This document shows, in pieces, positions 12,244 to 24,238 of a stretch of DNA of 64,000 nt (positions are counted from its first letter, which is position 1; every line of letters starts with the position of its first letter). A program made the translations under genes and the position numbers. The stretch lies in assembly GCF_004379255.2 (NCBI RefSeq), contig NC_056034.1:10108501-10172500 (forward strand), read 5' to 3'. The notes beneath the pieces were generated by a model. It ran no database searches. It worked only from the letters and a program-made list of their open reading frames with translations, and was not told where the DNA came from. Origin of the DNA: Salvia splendens (taxonomy: Eukaryota > Streptophyta > Magnoliopsida > Lamiales > Lamiaceae).

Positions 12244-12482
12244 ATGGAGAAAGTGGCTAACATTGTTTCAAATCTGCTGCTTTTGTTGTTCAATTCCCTC
12301 TTCATTGATATCGAGAAATTTATAATGAGGTTTCGAATTTTCATAAGATCTTTAACAAGCCCTTGTGATGAGCAAAAAGTAGAATGCAAGATCCAACGAC
12401 CTTTGAAGGTTCGAGAAGGAATATTGAGCATTGCTGAGGTTAATATGGTGATGAACAGATTAGGAATGGAGGGCATTCATGG

Positions 12483-13033
12483 TGTGAAAGTGTGTCCATG
12501 CAAACTACTGGAGCTCGGCTTCTGAGCTCGGAAATGAAGCTCGGCTTTGAGTCCGGTTGTGATCGAGTGGTGGAGCCTCGGCAGCTCCGAGAAGAGATCA
12601 AGAAATAAAGCTCGGCTTTGAGCTAGCCGAGAAAGACAGTTCGGTTGATAGCCGAGAAATGCAGTTCGGTTGCTAACCAAGAATGGCAGTTCGGTTTTAG
12701 CCGAGCAGCGGTTATAACTAACTTTGGGAAATAGAGTTAGTTGGATTTTATTTCTTGATTGCATCTTGTATAAATAGCTCGATAGAGCTCAGTAGTGAGA
12801 GACGCAGAACACAGATTACACACACAATAAGAAGAGAATTCTTGCACTAGCTAGCGTTTGCTTAGAGTGATAGATTGTGAGTGTGAAGTTCTTGTATTGA
12901 GAGTTCCATCAATAAGATTCCGGTCATCTTCTCCGTGGACGTAGGTGGATTATCACCGAACCACGTTATATCGTTTGAGTGCTTTATTTCCTCGTTCGTG
13001 CGTGTGTGAGATCGGCGGTATCACGACCCAACA
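12483..13033 (+). repeat. 5' LTR of the Tork-like copia
   Basis: 551 bp, from TGTGAAAGTG to CGACCCAACA. It has a TATA box TATAAATA at 12769-12776. Upstream of it lies an array of related boxes (AGCTCGGCT and CAGTTCGGTT, each near AGCCGAG) that resembles a repeated promoter element. Confidence 0.93.
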
Positions 13034-13051
13034 AGTGGCGCCGTCTGTGGG
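13034..13051 (+). other. primer-binding site of the Tork-like copia
   Basis: AGTGGCGCCGTCTGTGGG directly follows the 5' LTR. TGGCGCC would pair with a tRNA 3' end of GGCGCCA. It is not the methionine-initiator type (TGGTATCAGAGC) seen in the other elements here. Confidence 0.7.
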
Positions 13052-13156
13052 AAGACTTCCACGATTTGCCGATTGATTGGTTTCTGGGTGAGTTCGTGTC
13101 TAGAGGTTCCGTTGTATAAGCTGATCTTGGCGATTGCCCACCGCTCGTTTTGAGAA

Positions 13157-16100
13157 ATGTCTACAGCCAAGTTCGAGGTGGAAAAGTTCACCGGGAGAAA
13201 CGATTTTGGGCTGTGGAGGCTGAAGATGAAGGCCATCTTGATGCAGCAAGGCCTATGGGATATCTTGAAGAATGAAGGTGACGCTAAAGAAGGCAAACCT
13301 GATGCTGATGAAAAGGAGAAGCAAAGGCTTCAAGATATGCAGTATAAGGCTTATAGCACCCTGATCTTGAACCTCACGGACAGGGTGCTAAGGGAAGTTT
13401 CCAAGGAGGAGACGGCTGCAGGAGTATGGGGGAAACTTGAGTCATTGTACATGACCAAGTCTCTGGCGAACCGGTTACATTTGAAGCAAAGGCTTCTTGC
13501 TTTCAAGTTTTCAGATGGGAAGAGCATTTCTGAACAGCTCGAGGAGTTTGGGAAATGCATAGATGATCTTGAGAATATCGATGAGGTCATTAAAGATGAG
13601 GATAAGGCATTGATGTTGCTCAATTCCCTGCCTAAAAGTTATGAGCACTTCAAGGATGCAGTGCTTCTTGGAAGAGAAACCAAGGTCACCTATGAAGAGA
13701 TTCATTCTGCATTGAAGATGAAGGAATCGCAGAAGGCTAATAACAAACAAACTGATCCAGTAGCTGAGAGTCTGCATGTGAAAAATAATCAGAATAAAAG
13801 GGGTTCCAAGAAGAAGTTCCAGAAGAAGGAAGAAGGTGGAGTATGGAAGGAGAAGAGAAGCTGTCACTACTGTAAGAAACCGGGCCATTTAAAGAAGCAT
13901 TGTTTTGCTTGGAAGAGGAAACAAGAGCAAGAAAAGGCTGGGAACATAGAGACTGCTGATCTGGCTCAGGATGTTGAAGATAATGAAGCTTTGAATATCC
14001 ACTCAGGGGCCAAGATTGAAGAATGCTGGATCATGGATTCAGGGTGCTCCTTCCACATTTGCTCACACAAATCTTGGTTCCAAGAATTATCAGCTTGGGA
14101 AGGATCAGTGATGCTAGGAAATGATCAAGTGTGCAATGTCAAGGGCATTGGGAACATCAGATTGAGGATGAAGGATGGGAGTATGAAGACTCTCACAGAA
14201 GTCAGATTCATTCCTCAAATCAAGAGAAATTTAATATCTCTTGGAATGCTAGAGTCAAAAGGGTGCAGATTCAACTCTGGTGATGGGATCCTCACAGTAA
14301 CAAAAGGCACCAGAATTGTGATGGAGGCCCAGAGAAAGAACAGCCTATACTATTTGCTGGGTGAAACCGTGGTTGATGCTGTGAATCTTGCCCAGACAGA
14401 AGACCTGCATCTATGGCATGCCAGGCTTGGACATGTGGGTGAGAAAGGCATAAGAGAGCTGGCTAAACAAGGAGTGATGAAGTTAAGTGCATCAGACAGC
14501 CTAAAGAAATGTGAATCTTGCATTCTAGGAAAGGCAAAGAAGCTGCCATTTTCTGGTGGGAAACACACTTCATCAGCCCCATTTGTGTATGCCCACAGTG
14601 ACTTGTGGGGGCCATCCCAAACTGAATCCATAGGTGGAGGTAAGTATTTCATCTCCATCATAGATGATTACTCAAGAAAAGTGTGGATTTACATTCTAAG
14701 AGAGAAGTCCCAAGCTTTTGAAAAATTTAGAGAATGGCATGCTAGATATGAGAATGAAAAGGGCTCAGTGCTTAAATATCTAAGGACTGATAATGGCATG
14801 GAGTTTCTGTCTGCGGAGTTTGATAGTTTCTGTAAGGTGAAAGGGATAAGAAGGCATAGGACCGTGCCAAGAAATCCTCAACAGAACGGGCTGGCAGAAA
14901 GAATGAATAGGACATTGCTAGAAAGGGTGAGGTGCATGCTATTCTACTCTGGAATGCCAAAGAGATTCTGGGCAGAGGCTGTCTCTACTGCAGCTAATCT
15001 GATCAATAAGTGTCCATCATCTGCTATATCCAATGAGACCCCAGATCAAAGATGGTATGGAAGCCTAGGTGATTACTCAGCCTTGAAGGTGTTTGGGTGT
15101 GCTGCTTATGCACACATTAAGCAGAGTAAATTGGAGCCAAGGGCAAAGAAATGTGTGTTGTTGGGATACCAAGATGGGGTAAAAGGATACAGATTGTGGA
15201 ATTTGGATAGAGAAGGCAGAAATATCATTGTGAGCAGAGATGTGACATTCAATGAAGAGGAGATGCCATTTAAAGATGATGGGAAGCCCTCTGGTGGTGG
15301 CAGTAGCTCTGAAATGCAAAACCTTGAGTTTGGTGGAGAATCTGCTGGAACAGACACTGATGAGGATGTTGTGATCACAGGAAATCAAGAAGAAGGTGGA
15401 GCAACTAGCTCTCAACATACTCAGAACACAGGTGAGCAGGAGTCACCAGTGCAGCAAGCTGCTGCAGCTCAAGGGGCCAGAAGAAATCCAAGAAGAAATG
15501 CAGGCCTACCTAGCAGATTCTCAGATTATGACATGAGCTTCTTTGCTCTATGTGTAGCAGAAGTACTCATGTTTTCAGAACCCTCAACCTATGAAGAAGC
15601 CATGAGTTGCAAGGAAAGTCAGAAATGGATCAAGGCCATGGAAGAAGAAATAGAGTCCTTGCTGAAAAATGGGACTTGGATTTTGGTGACTGATCCAGGG
15701 ACTCAGAAGCTGATCAGTTGCAAATGGCTGTTTAAGAAGAAAGTAGAGGTGGGGGAAGTTGAAAGCATACGGTTTAAGGCAAGGCTGGTTGCTAGAGGAT
15801 TCACACAAGTAGAGGGTATTGACTACACAGAGGTGTTCTCTCCAGTGGTGAAGCACACTTCCATTCGGATCTTATTGGCCATGACTGCTCATTTCAACTG
15901 GGAGCTGCATCAGCTTGATGTGAAGACAGCATTTTTGCATGGAGATCTAGAGGAAACGATCTATATGATGCAGCCTAAGGGTTTTGAGAAGCCGGGAGAA
16001 GAAAAGAAAGTTTGCTTGTTAAAGAAAAGCCTATATGGGCTCAAGCAAAGCAGCCGGCAGTGGAACAAGAAGTTTCATGAGCAGATGGAATTGATGGCAT

Positions 16101-17155
16101 TTGAGAGATCCAGTTTTGATAGCTGCGTGTATGTCAAGAGAAGTGGAAATCTAATACTGGCCTATCTACTGCTGTATGTGGATGATATTCTGCTGGCAGG
16201 ATCAAGCAAAAGTGAGCTGCTGTCTGTCAAGGAGGAGTTGAAGCAGAGATTTGATATGAAAGATCTTGGGGAAGCCAAGAGAATCTTGGGTATGGATATT
16301 GTCAGGAACAGAAAGAAGAAAGAACTGAAATTGGTTCAGGCTGATTATATCAGAAAGGTGGTAGAAAAATACCAGGTAAGGAGTGAAAAGTCAGTATCCA
16401 CTCCATTGGCTAGCTGCTTCAAACTCAGTAAAGAACAGATGCCAAAGACAGCTGAAGATAGAGAAGAGATGAGCAGGATACCCTATGCAAATATAGTGGG
16501 AAGTGTGATGTACTTGATGATATGTACAAGGCCGGATGTGGCTCATGCCATAAGCGTTGCAAGCAGATATATGGCTGATCCAGGTAGGGATCACTGGGCA
16601 GCACTAAAGTGGATTCTGAAATATCTGAAAGGGTCTGTCATGGTTGGCTTGAAGTTTGGTGGTGGAGTTTGGTCTGAGGAGAGGGAAGTCCTAGAAGGAT
16701 TCTGTGACTCGGATTATGCGGCTAACTTAGACAACAGAAAGTCTCAGAGTGGTTACATCTTCACACTATATGGCACAGCAATCAGCTGGAAATCAAATTT
16801 GCAGTCTGTGGTTGCACTGTCCACAACCGAAGCTGAGTATATTTCTCTGACTGAGGCTGCAAAGGAAGGAAAATAGTTGCAAGGAATCTTGGAAGATTTA
16901 GGAATGAAGCTGGGAGCAGTGAAGATTAACTGTGACAGCAACTCGGCTATATGTTTAGCAAAACATCAAATGTTCCATGAGAGGTCGAAGCATATAGATG
17001 TGAGGAGACACTTCATCAGAGATGAGATTCAAAGTGGAAAGATCAATGTGGTGAAAGTTCCTACCGAAGAAAATGCATCAGACATGTTGACAAAATCTCT
17101 GCCAACTTCGAAATTCAAACATTGTTTGAAGTTGGTTGAGATTGTGGAGTGTTGA
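13157..17155 (+). pseudogene. copia Gag-Pol polyprotein with one internal stop codon
   Basis: One frame spans 1332 codons and is broken only by a TAG at 16874-16876. In order: Gag (about residues 1-230), CCHC zinc knuckle CHYCKKPGHLKKHC (about 236-249), protease DSG (about 293-295), Gag-pre-integrase LWHARLGH, integrase core with RTDNGMEF (about 542) and AERMNRTLLERV, reverse transcriptase with FKARLVARGFTQ and the catalytic YVDD (about 1006), and RNase H from CDSDYAANLDNRKSQSGY (about 1182) onward. The stop falls inside RNase H, where the context suggests a former tryptophan (TGG to TAG). The frame then continues for 92 codons to 17155. Everything else looks intact. Confidence 0.93.
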
Positions 17156-17223
17156 AGCTTGTAACAAGGATTGAGAAGGGAATCCAGATATTGATGGAGT
17201 TTTGCAAGGACAAGGTGGAGATT

Positions 17224-17774
17224 TGTGAAAGTGTGTCCATGCAAACTACTGGAGCTCGGCTTCTGAGCTCGGAAATGAAGCTCGGCTTTGAGTCCGGTTG
17301 TGATCGAGTGGTGGAGCCTCGGCAGCTCCGAGAAGAGATCAAGAAATAAAGCTCGGCTTTGAGCTAGCCGAGAAAGACAGTTCGGTTGATAGCCGAGAAA
17401 TGCAGTTCGGTTGCTAACCAAGAATGGCAGTTCGGTTTTAGCCGAGCAGCGGTTATAACTAACTTTGGGAAATAGAGTTAGTTGGATTTTATTTCTTGAT
17501 TGCATCTTGTATAAATAGCTCGATAGAGCTCAGTAGTGAGAGACGCAGAACACAGATTACACACACAATAAGAAGAGAATTCTTGCACTAGCTAGCGTTT
17601 GCTTAGAGTGATAGATTGTGAGTGTGAAGTTCTTGTATTGAGAGTTCCATCAATAAGATTCCGGTCATCTTCTCCGTGGACGTAGGTGGATTATCACCGA
17701 ACCACGTTATATCGTTTGAGTGCTTTATTTCCTCGTTCGTGCGTGTGTGAGATCGGCGGTATCACGACCCAACA
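17224..17774 (+). repeat. 3' LTR of the Tork-like copia
   Basis: 551 bp, matching the 5' LTR base for base as far as I can compare. Its TATA box is at 17510-17517, so this LTR could start transcripts that run into the downstream half of the calmodulin-like gene. The first ATG beyond the LTR (17776) is out of frame with that gene. Confidence 0.93.
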
Positions 17775-18053
17775 CATGGGAATTCAAGTGTCGATGTCCC
17801 AGATTTGGCGGCGCTGTTTGAGGAGGAAGAGCCTAGTTTCGACGAAATTAAGGAAACATTTAGCGTTTTCGACGCTGATAATGATGGGTTTATAGATGCT
17901 TGTGATTTGCGTAGAATTGTTACCAACTTAGGAGTGATGGAAAGTTATGATTTGGAGGAGTACAAGAGGATGATCAAAGCCTATGCTATTAATGGAGATG
18001 GACTCATTGATTTTCAAGAGTTTCTCAAATTCATGGAAAAATGCCTTTGTTAA

Positions 18054-19515
18054 GGCCATTTTTGAGTTATTAATGAGGTTGCTTAACTTATATTATTGGC
18101 AAATTTTATTATTTTGTTAGTACTGTACTCTTATTTATGTTCAAATGTACTCAAAGCCCATCAAAATCATTTTAATTCCTAGCCCAATGCGGGTGGTACT
18201 CCAGAGTTCTTTATTACAAAATAAACAATTTATACAATAAACAAAATTAAATAATACTCCCTCCCTCCGCCGTTAGGAGTCTCATTTGAGTTTGACACGT
18301 GTTTTAAGAAATATAGAAGAAAGTAAGTGAGAAAAGATAGTGGAATATAGGGCTCATTTTTATATATTAATTTTATAATAGAATGTGAGTGGAATGAATT
18401 AGTAGAAAGTGATGTGTACCTATCATTTATAGTAAAAGTGAACCGGGACTCCTAATGGCTGACGGAGGGAGTAAGTACTACTCCGTATATTGCAAGTTTG
18501 TGGTAACATGCTATTTAACATACTTACATAGTTGAGATAATAATCAATATAAAGTGAAAATGTGAATTGGAGCACAAGGTTTTTCATTGATTTTACATAT
18601 TTTAGTACTCCGACGTCCCATAAAAAGAGAGAATTTCGGAACAACACAGATTTTAATGAATAATTAGTAAAGTAGAATTGAGATATAAAAAAATTAATTA
18701 AAGTATTATTAGTGAATATAAGTACTCCACTAAAAATAAAAGTACACAAATTTTGGGGACGAACTAAAAGTGGACATTTTTTAGGGCGAAGAAGGAGTCC
18801 TATTTATATCCTTTAAAATTGTAATTTAAAGTGAGATGACTATTGTAATGAACATATGTTGAAATTAGATTGAGCCAATTGTAATGTTGTTTGTTGGAAC
18901 AATTTACTAAGATGGTAAGAAAGAAGTATTGACAGTTGGATGGGTGATGACGAAGGCATGTGGGTGACATGAAGTTTGAATCGGCAAAGATTGTGGTGAT
19001 GGGGCAAGAGATTGTTCAAACAGTTAGCCACATATAATCCCAATCGAAGAAAAGGAAGAACAGTGAATTTTGCAGGCCCATGAGAAATGGATGTTTCTCA
19101 CTATAATACTTATTACTGTAATTTGTTAATTCCAATCTATTGTTTGTCTTTTCCCTTGTTGATGATATGTTTGCTCCCACAAAATCACTTACTCCCCTCT
19201 TTCCATTTTTGGTCACAAACACAAACCATTTAATCACACATGAACGTGTGCCCAAAATTTAAGCTTTTTTGCATCTTTCTATGTAATTCACACCTAACAT
19301 GTTACCATACAGTTCACCACTATCCATTCTCGTATATGTAAGATGTAAACACTAGACACAGTGATCACGAAGTGACAACACTTTTTCAAACAGTTCCATC
19401 CAAGGATTTCGAACTTACGAGGAAAGAGAAATTATAATATCAAAGAATTCCTACTGTTCCCAAATTCAGTACACATTAATTAATTATTCGCTAATCATTC
19501 AAAGATTAACACTAG
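18054..19515. other. intergenic with MITEs
   Basis: Spacer between the convergent calmodulin-like and MYB genes. It contains a clear Stowaway MITE at about 18257-18472 (CTCCCTCCCTCCGCCG to GCTGACGGAGGGAG) and a decayed one at about 18605-18800. No gene seen. Confidence 0.5.
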
Positions 19516-20541
19516 CTAATTAAATCCCCCGCCGCCGCCGCCGACTCCGAGAAAATCTATAAATGGCGGCGCCATCCGGTCATCCTCATCCGGCTTCGGC
19601 TCGGCTACTTCGGCTTCCGCTTGGCGTGGGAAATGATACAGTGTGTGCTGGTGCAGTAGAGAATAGTGGTAGGAATAGTTGGTTTCTTCCCATGATTTGT
19701 TGTGGTTTAAAATGCTAATCATCTCATTACTGTAACTCGGGCCTGCACCAACAAACATGAAAGATTCTTCTTCTGATTTTTGTCTTCGCTAGTGCGCAAT
19801 GATTAATTAATTAATTAATTAATGTTGATTAAGTAATTAAAAAGCAGACCTGGGTAGAAAGCAAGAGAAGGCTGAGGCGCCCAAAGCCCAGTGCCGGAGG
19901 GCATGAGCTCCTTTTCATCCTCCATCCGCTTGAAAACAAACTGGCCCATTTTCCGGCGGCGATAGGCGGTTGATTGCTCCCGGTATTTCCTTGCCATTAT
20001 GACATGCCAATGATTCTTCACCGCATTGTCGGTTCTCCCCGGAAAGAGACGCGCAATCATGGCCCATTTGTTACCGTACAAACGGTGCGCCGCCATCAGC
20101 CGCTCCTCCTCCTCCTCGGTGAAAGCCCTCCTGTTTATCCTGGGATCCAGCTGATTAAACCACCGCAGCCTACAGCTCTTACCTATTAAGTAAGAGATGG
20201 ATGGAGTAACAAATTTCAGAAGTAAGCCCTAGTTTATTACTCCACTCAACAACAATGTTAAAAGAAAGAATGAATGTATGACCAGATCGGCCGTCGAGCT
20301 TCTCGGCGATGAGGTTCCAGTTCTGGGGGCCATAGAGGGCGACGAGATCCTTGAGCTTGGCATCCTCGGCGGGGCGCCAATGGCCTCTGGCGCAGAGCTT
20401 GGACTGGGCCATATCCTTGCTTCGAGAGCCATGCATGTGATCCTCCTCCTCCTCCTCCTCGTTCAACGACGCGTTCAGATCGATCGCTTCGTTGTTTGCT
20501 TCTTCGGAGAATGGGAAACCCCACTCGTCGGCGTACACCAT
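19516..20541 (-). CDS. R2R3-MYB transcription factor, LOF/MYB105-MYB117-like
   Basis: Three exons on the minus strand, 20541-20283, 20182-19850 and 19742-19516, join in frame through two GT-AG introns (100 and 107 bp) to give 272 residues. The start is the first ATG of the exon. The R2 repeat starts near residue 50 ([18 protein letters not shown]). R3 follows, with [20 protein letters not shown] and the exit [15 protein letters not shown], then YRRRK. The C-terminus ends in FIDFLGVG followed by six glycines, the signature of subgroup 21. The repeat sequence fits the boundary-forming LATERAL ORGAN FUSION branch better than MYB52/54. An acidic run of six E lies at residues 28-33. It would act in the nucleus on organ-boundary and branching genes, inferred from the family. 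Confidence 0.95.
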
Positions 20542-22328
20542 TCACACAACACACTGACAATAGTAATATATATAAAGAAAAAGATTGAGTTGAATTTGTT
20601 CTAGATTATGATGATGTGTGGAATGGAGAAGGCGTTGTGATGAGGTGTGGTTTGATTAAGGGAGGAAACAAGGGGAACAGAAGATTTGGGGGAAACAGAG
20701 AGAGAGAGAGAGAGAGGAATGGTGGGTTTGGTTAGGTTTGGTTTGTGTTTGGGAGTGAACAATCTTGGGAACACAAGAGAGCAGCGGAAAGTATGAGTAG
20801 CAGAGATCTCAAAACAGATCATCATCATCATCACTTCTCCACCGCCATTGGTAACCCACTGTTTTTTACTGCACACATTTAATTTCACCACCTCCTCGTT
20901 TTTATACTTCCCTTTTCCAAATATATTCTCTAATTATACTCATTCTTCTTTATTACCGCACTCCTCTCTCTACTAGTACAAAATTCCTCAATTCAACTTT
21001 TTACCTTGCATAGTTTAGTACTTCCTCCGTTAGATGTGAAATTTAAGAAAATAATATGGTAAATGTTAGACTGGATAGAATAAAGTAAGAAAGATGATAT
21101 AGTCTAGTAAATAAGAGAGAAGATAGACGATTTGCTAAAAAAATTACGACTCAACTACTTTGGGACAAAATGAGTATATGGAATTGAAATTCAATGAAAT
21201 TAAATCTAATTTAATTTTAGATTCTATGTTGTGTAAATTAAAGTAATTGATATAAATTTTAAATTGAAGAATTTGTCACTTATAAATTATACTAATACAC
21301 ACTATACATACACATTGCACATGCATATATTGTATATAGTGAATGGTGTGTCTAATACTCCCACCATCCCTTAAAAATATGCATTTTGGGGACGCACGAA
21401 TTTTAATGTAAAATTGGTAAAGTAAGAGAGATGTGAGAGAAAAATAAGAAAATTATTGTTAATGGTGAATGAGTCTCATCTTATTAGAGAGAATGGACTT
21501 TTCAAAATTAGAAAGTGCATATTCTTATGAGACGGACTAAAAAAGAAAGAGCGCATGTTATTGTGGGGACGGAGGGAGTATATGTACTTTGTGCATGTGT
21601 GTGCACAATATGTAAAGTGTACGGATATGTTATACATATACCTAGTAAAAGTATCTAAATTACATTTCTTGTTATCAACTTTAGATCTAGAGTTCAAATT
21701 ATGGAATTAAGAGATTTTGGAATTCGAAGGCTCCTAATTTCAATTGCGCAAATGGAGCTGTAATCTATTTTACTTTTAGCTACTAAACTTTTGCGTCATC
21801 AGTGGCGAAAAGATGATATAATTACGTCATGGAAATCATAGATCAGTTTCTAGCTGTAGCTTTAGTCATGAAAAATGTATTTTTAGGAAACAAAAGGGGG
21901 AAAGCCAATGATATGTAATTTACCTTATTCAAGATTCACAGATTGTTAGGTAAATAATGAATAATCTCAAAGTCTCCACCAAACCCAACTAGTAGGGTTT
22001 TAGGGCTCTAGGCTGTCTGTCTGTCTCAATTCTAAACTTTGACAAGAAAGACTCCCAACCTCATGTCTGATGATGAGTTGTTTCATTTATTTTTCACACA
22101 CTAACAATTTGCCTTGAAATCGCAATTAGTGCAAAGTAACAGTATTCAAAAGTTCATTCCGCTTACCCTTTTAACATTGATTTTCGGATTAATAGGATTT
22201 GAAGATGTTGCCCCGAAGCTTACTTAAACTCCACTTGACAAGTCACCTCCGAAAATGAACCTTTTCATTCACTCAAAATACGCTCTATATTTTACTCGTT
22301 CCACATCTCTAATCTTTATTAAAACTCA
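20542..22328. other. MYB upstream region and intergenic
   Basis: Holds the promoter and 5' UTR of the MYB gene on the minus strand, with a GA dinucleotide run at about 20697-20716. Farther out are Stowaway-like MITEs at about 21020-21180 and 21357-21582 (the latter ends GGGACGGAGGGAGTA). No other gene seen. Confidence 0.5.
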
Positions 22329-22756
22329 TAAGAGTATCCGCCGCGGTGAGCAGGATGTTATCCGTCCGTCCGTTCTAGCGGCACGGCATTGCAGTCCGCC
22401 GTTGCGCTCTTGCCGCTGGCACGACGCTGCTCGATGCATCGAGCACATCCGTGCCAGCGAGCAGCTTACGTGGCCCGTTCTGATTGGCCAACGGCATTTC
22501 CGTTGGAAATTCATTTTTTTTTAAAAAAATCGAAAATAATACCAAAAATAAAAAAAATATTTTCAGAATCCCAAAAATCTAGCCTTTTTTTTTTTTACCA
22601 TTTTTCTGGATTTTTTTTATTTTTTTATTTTTATTATCTCCAAAATTATCTATAAATACACACATTCATCATCCATTTTTCACATCAAATAATCTCTCAT
22701 TCATATTTTTTCATACAACTTATATCTACATCTTCCTCTCTCACTCAAACCCTCAA

Positions 22757-24041
22757 ATGGATTTCACCCATCTCATTGCGGAAGTGAAGCGCGAAGAACA
22801 AGAATACTATGAACAACATCGTGCCGCCTATGAAGCCTATGTCGCAGCGAATACCCACACCCCTCCTCCTCAACCAACTAGATCAACTCGCTTATACATC
22901 CATCGTGACCAGGGGGAGCCAACGAAAGGCTCGTTGCCGACTATTTTTCCGACCAGCCGCAGTTTTCAGAAGATTACTTTCGGCGCCGTTTTCACAGGTC
23001 AAAACGCTTGTTTATGCGTATTGTCAACACATTGTTCGCCCCGTGTTGAATACTTTCAAACAAGTACAGACGCAGCCGGTCGGAAAAGTCTCTCGGCGTT
23101 GCAGAAGTGTACGTGTGCCATCCGACAACTTGCTACTGGGAAAATGGCTGACCTCTTCGACGAGTATTTGTATGTCAGTGAGTCCACTGGAATCCTTTGC
23201 CTTAAAAATTTTTGCGAGGGCGCTCGTTCAGCTTTCGGGGATGAATTCCTTCGGGCACCCACCACCGATGATTGCCAATAGTTGCTTCGTCTTCACGAAA
23301 CAGTCTATGGTTTTCCCGGTATGCTTGGCAGCATTGACTGCATGCATTAGAGGTGGAAGAATTGCCCGACTGCTGGGAGGGGGCAACACTTAAGCGGCCA
23401 CAAAGGCGGCGGCCCAATACTTATCCTTGAAGCGGTCGCCGACTACTGCCTATGGTTTGACATGCATATTTCGGTGTTGCCGGATCCAACAACGACTTGA
23501 TCGCGCTCTATTCTTCACCACTCTTCAATGATGTGTTGAATGGTGTAGCACCGGCGATCGACTACACCGTCAACGGAAATACATACCACATAGGTTACTA
23601 TCTCGCCGATGGTATCTACCCGAGGTGGTTGACTTTCGTGAAGACGCTCAGCAACCCGCAAGAGCCGAGACAGGTTCTTTTTACGCAGCGTCAAGAGTCC
23701 GCTCGTAAAGACGTTGAAAGAGCTTTTGGGGTCCTTCAAGCCCGATTCAACATTATGAAGGCCCCGTCTCGGCGGTGGTACGTGAAAAATATGCCGACAT
23801 CATGTACACGTGTATTATCTTGCACAACATGATTATAGCCGACGAATGACCGAGGGCGGCTAGCTTTTACGACGAGGATGAAGCCGGAAGCTCAACCGCG
23901 AGGTCTCCCCCACGCCGAGGTGTACATACGACGGTGGGTGAGAGGATCGAAACAAGGCACATAATGCGCGATACCCGAACCCACGTTGAGCTACAAGAAG
24001 ACCTAATCAAACACATTTGGATGAAATTCGGCCACGAGTAG
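22757..24041 (+). pseudogene. PIF/Harbinger transposase, left copy, frameshifted
   Basis: Begins MDFTHLIAEVKREEQE and ends before the TAG in CACGAGTAG. DDE_Tnp_4-type motifs are spread over more than one frame: SIDCM (first catalytic D), YYLADGIYP (second D) and VERAFGVLQARF (catalytic E). A stop at 23279-23281 and at least two frame changes break it. It shares most of its sequence with the opposite-strand copy at 24239-25523. Confidence 0.85.
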
Positions 24042-24238
24042 TGGTTTTTTAATTTTATGAATTTAATTATGTAATTTTTATTTTTTAGGATTTAAATTAT
24101 GTAATTTTTAAGACTTTAATTATGAAATTTTTAATTTTTAATTTTTAAGACTTTAATTTTAAAAATTAAAAAGTACATAATTAAAATCCTAAAAATTAAA
24201 AATTACATAATTAAATTCATAAAATTAAAAAAAACCCA

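Larger units (their letters stand above)
12483..17774 (+). mobile_element. Ty1/copia LTR retrotransposon, Tork-like
   Basis: 5292 bp, with 551-bp LTRs at both ends that look identical by eye, TG...CA termini and the 5-bp target duplication CATGG (12478-12482 and 17775-17779). Domain order GAG-PR-INT-RT-RH defines copia; the Tork/Tnt1-like placement is tentative, from general similarity. A purine-rich tract (AAGGTGGAGATT) sits just before the right LTR. It inserted into the coding exon of a calmodulin-like gene. Identical LTRs imply a recent insertion. Confidence 0.95.
12244..18053 (+). pseudogene. calmodulin-like EF-hand gene interrupted by a copia insertion
   Basis: The host coding parts are 12244-12482 (upstream) and 17780-18053 (downstream). 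Between them lies a 5.3 kb retrotransposon plus one copy of its 5-bp target duplication. The two parts sum to 513 bases, and the reading frame is continuous across the deduced empty site, giving a protein of about 170 residues. The N-terminus is hydrophobic (IVSNLLLLLFNSLF), as in the CML45-47 group. The downstream part has two EF-hand-like loops, DADNDGFIDACD and AINGDGLIDFQE. The first ends in D rather than E at position 12 and the second starts with A rather than D at position 1, so calcium binding may be weak. In this haplotype the gene is broken. Confidence 0.85.

Noticed and set aside
20601..20891. 96-codon minus-strand frame upstream of the MYB gene
   Set aside because: Low-complexity 5' leader and promoter sequence without motifs; not a gene.
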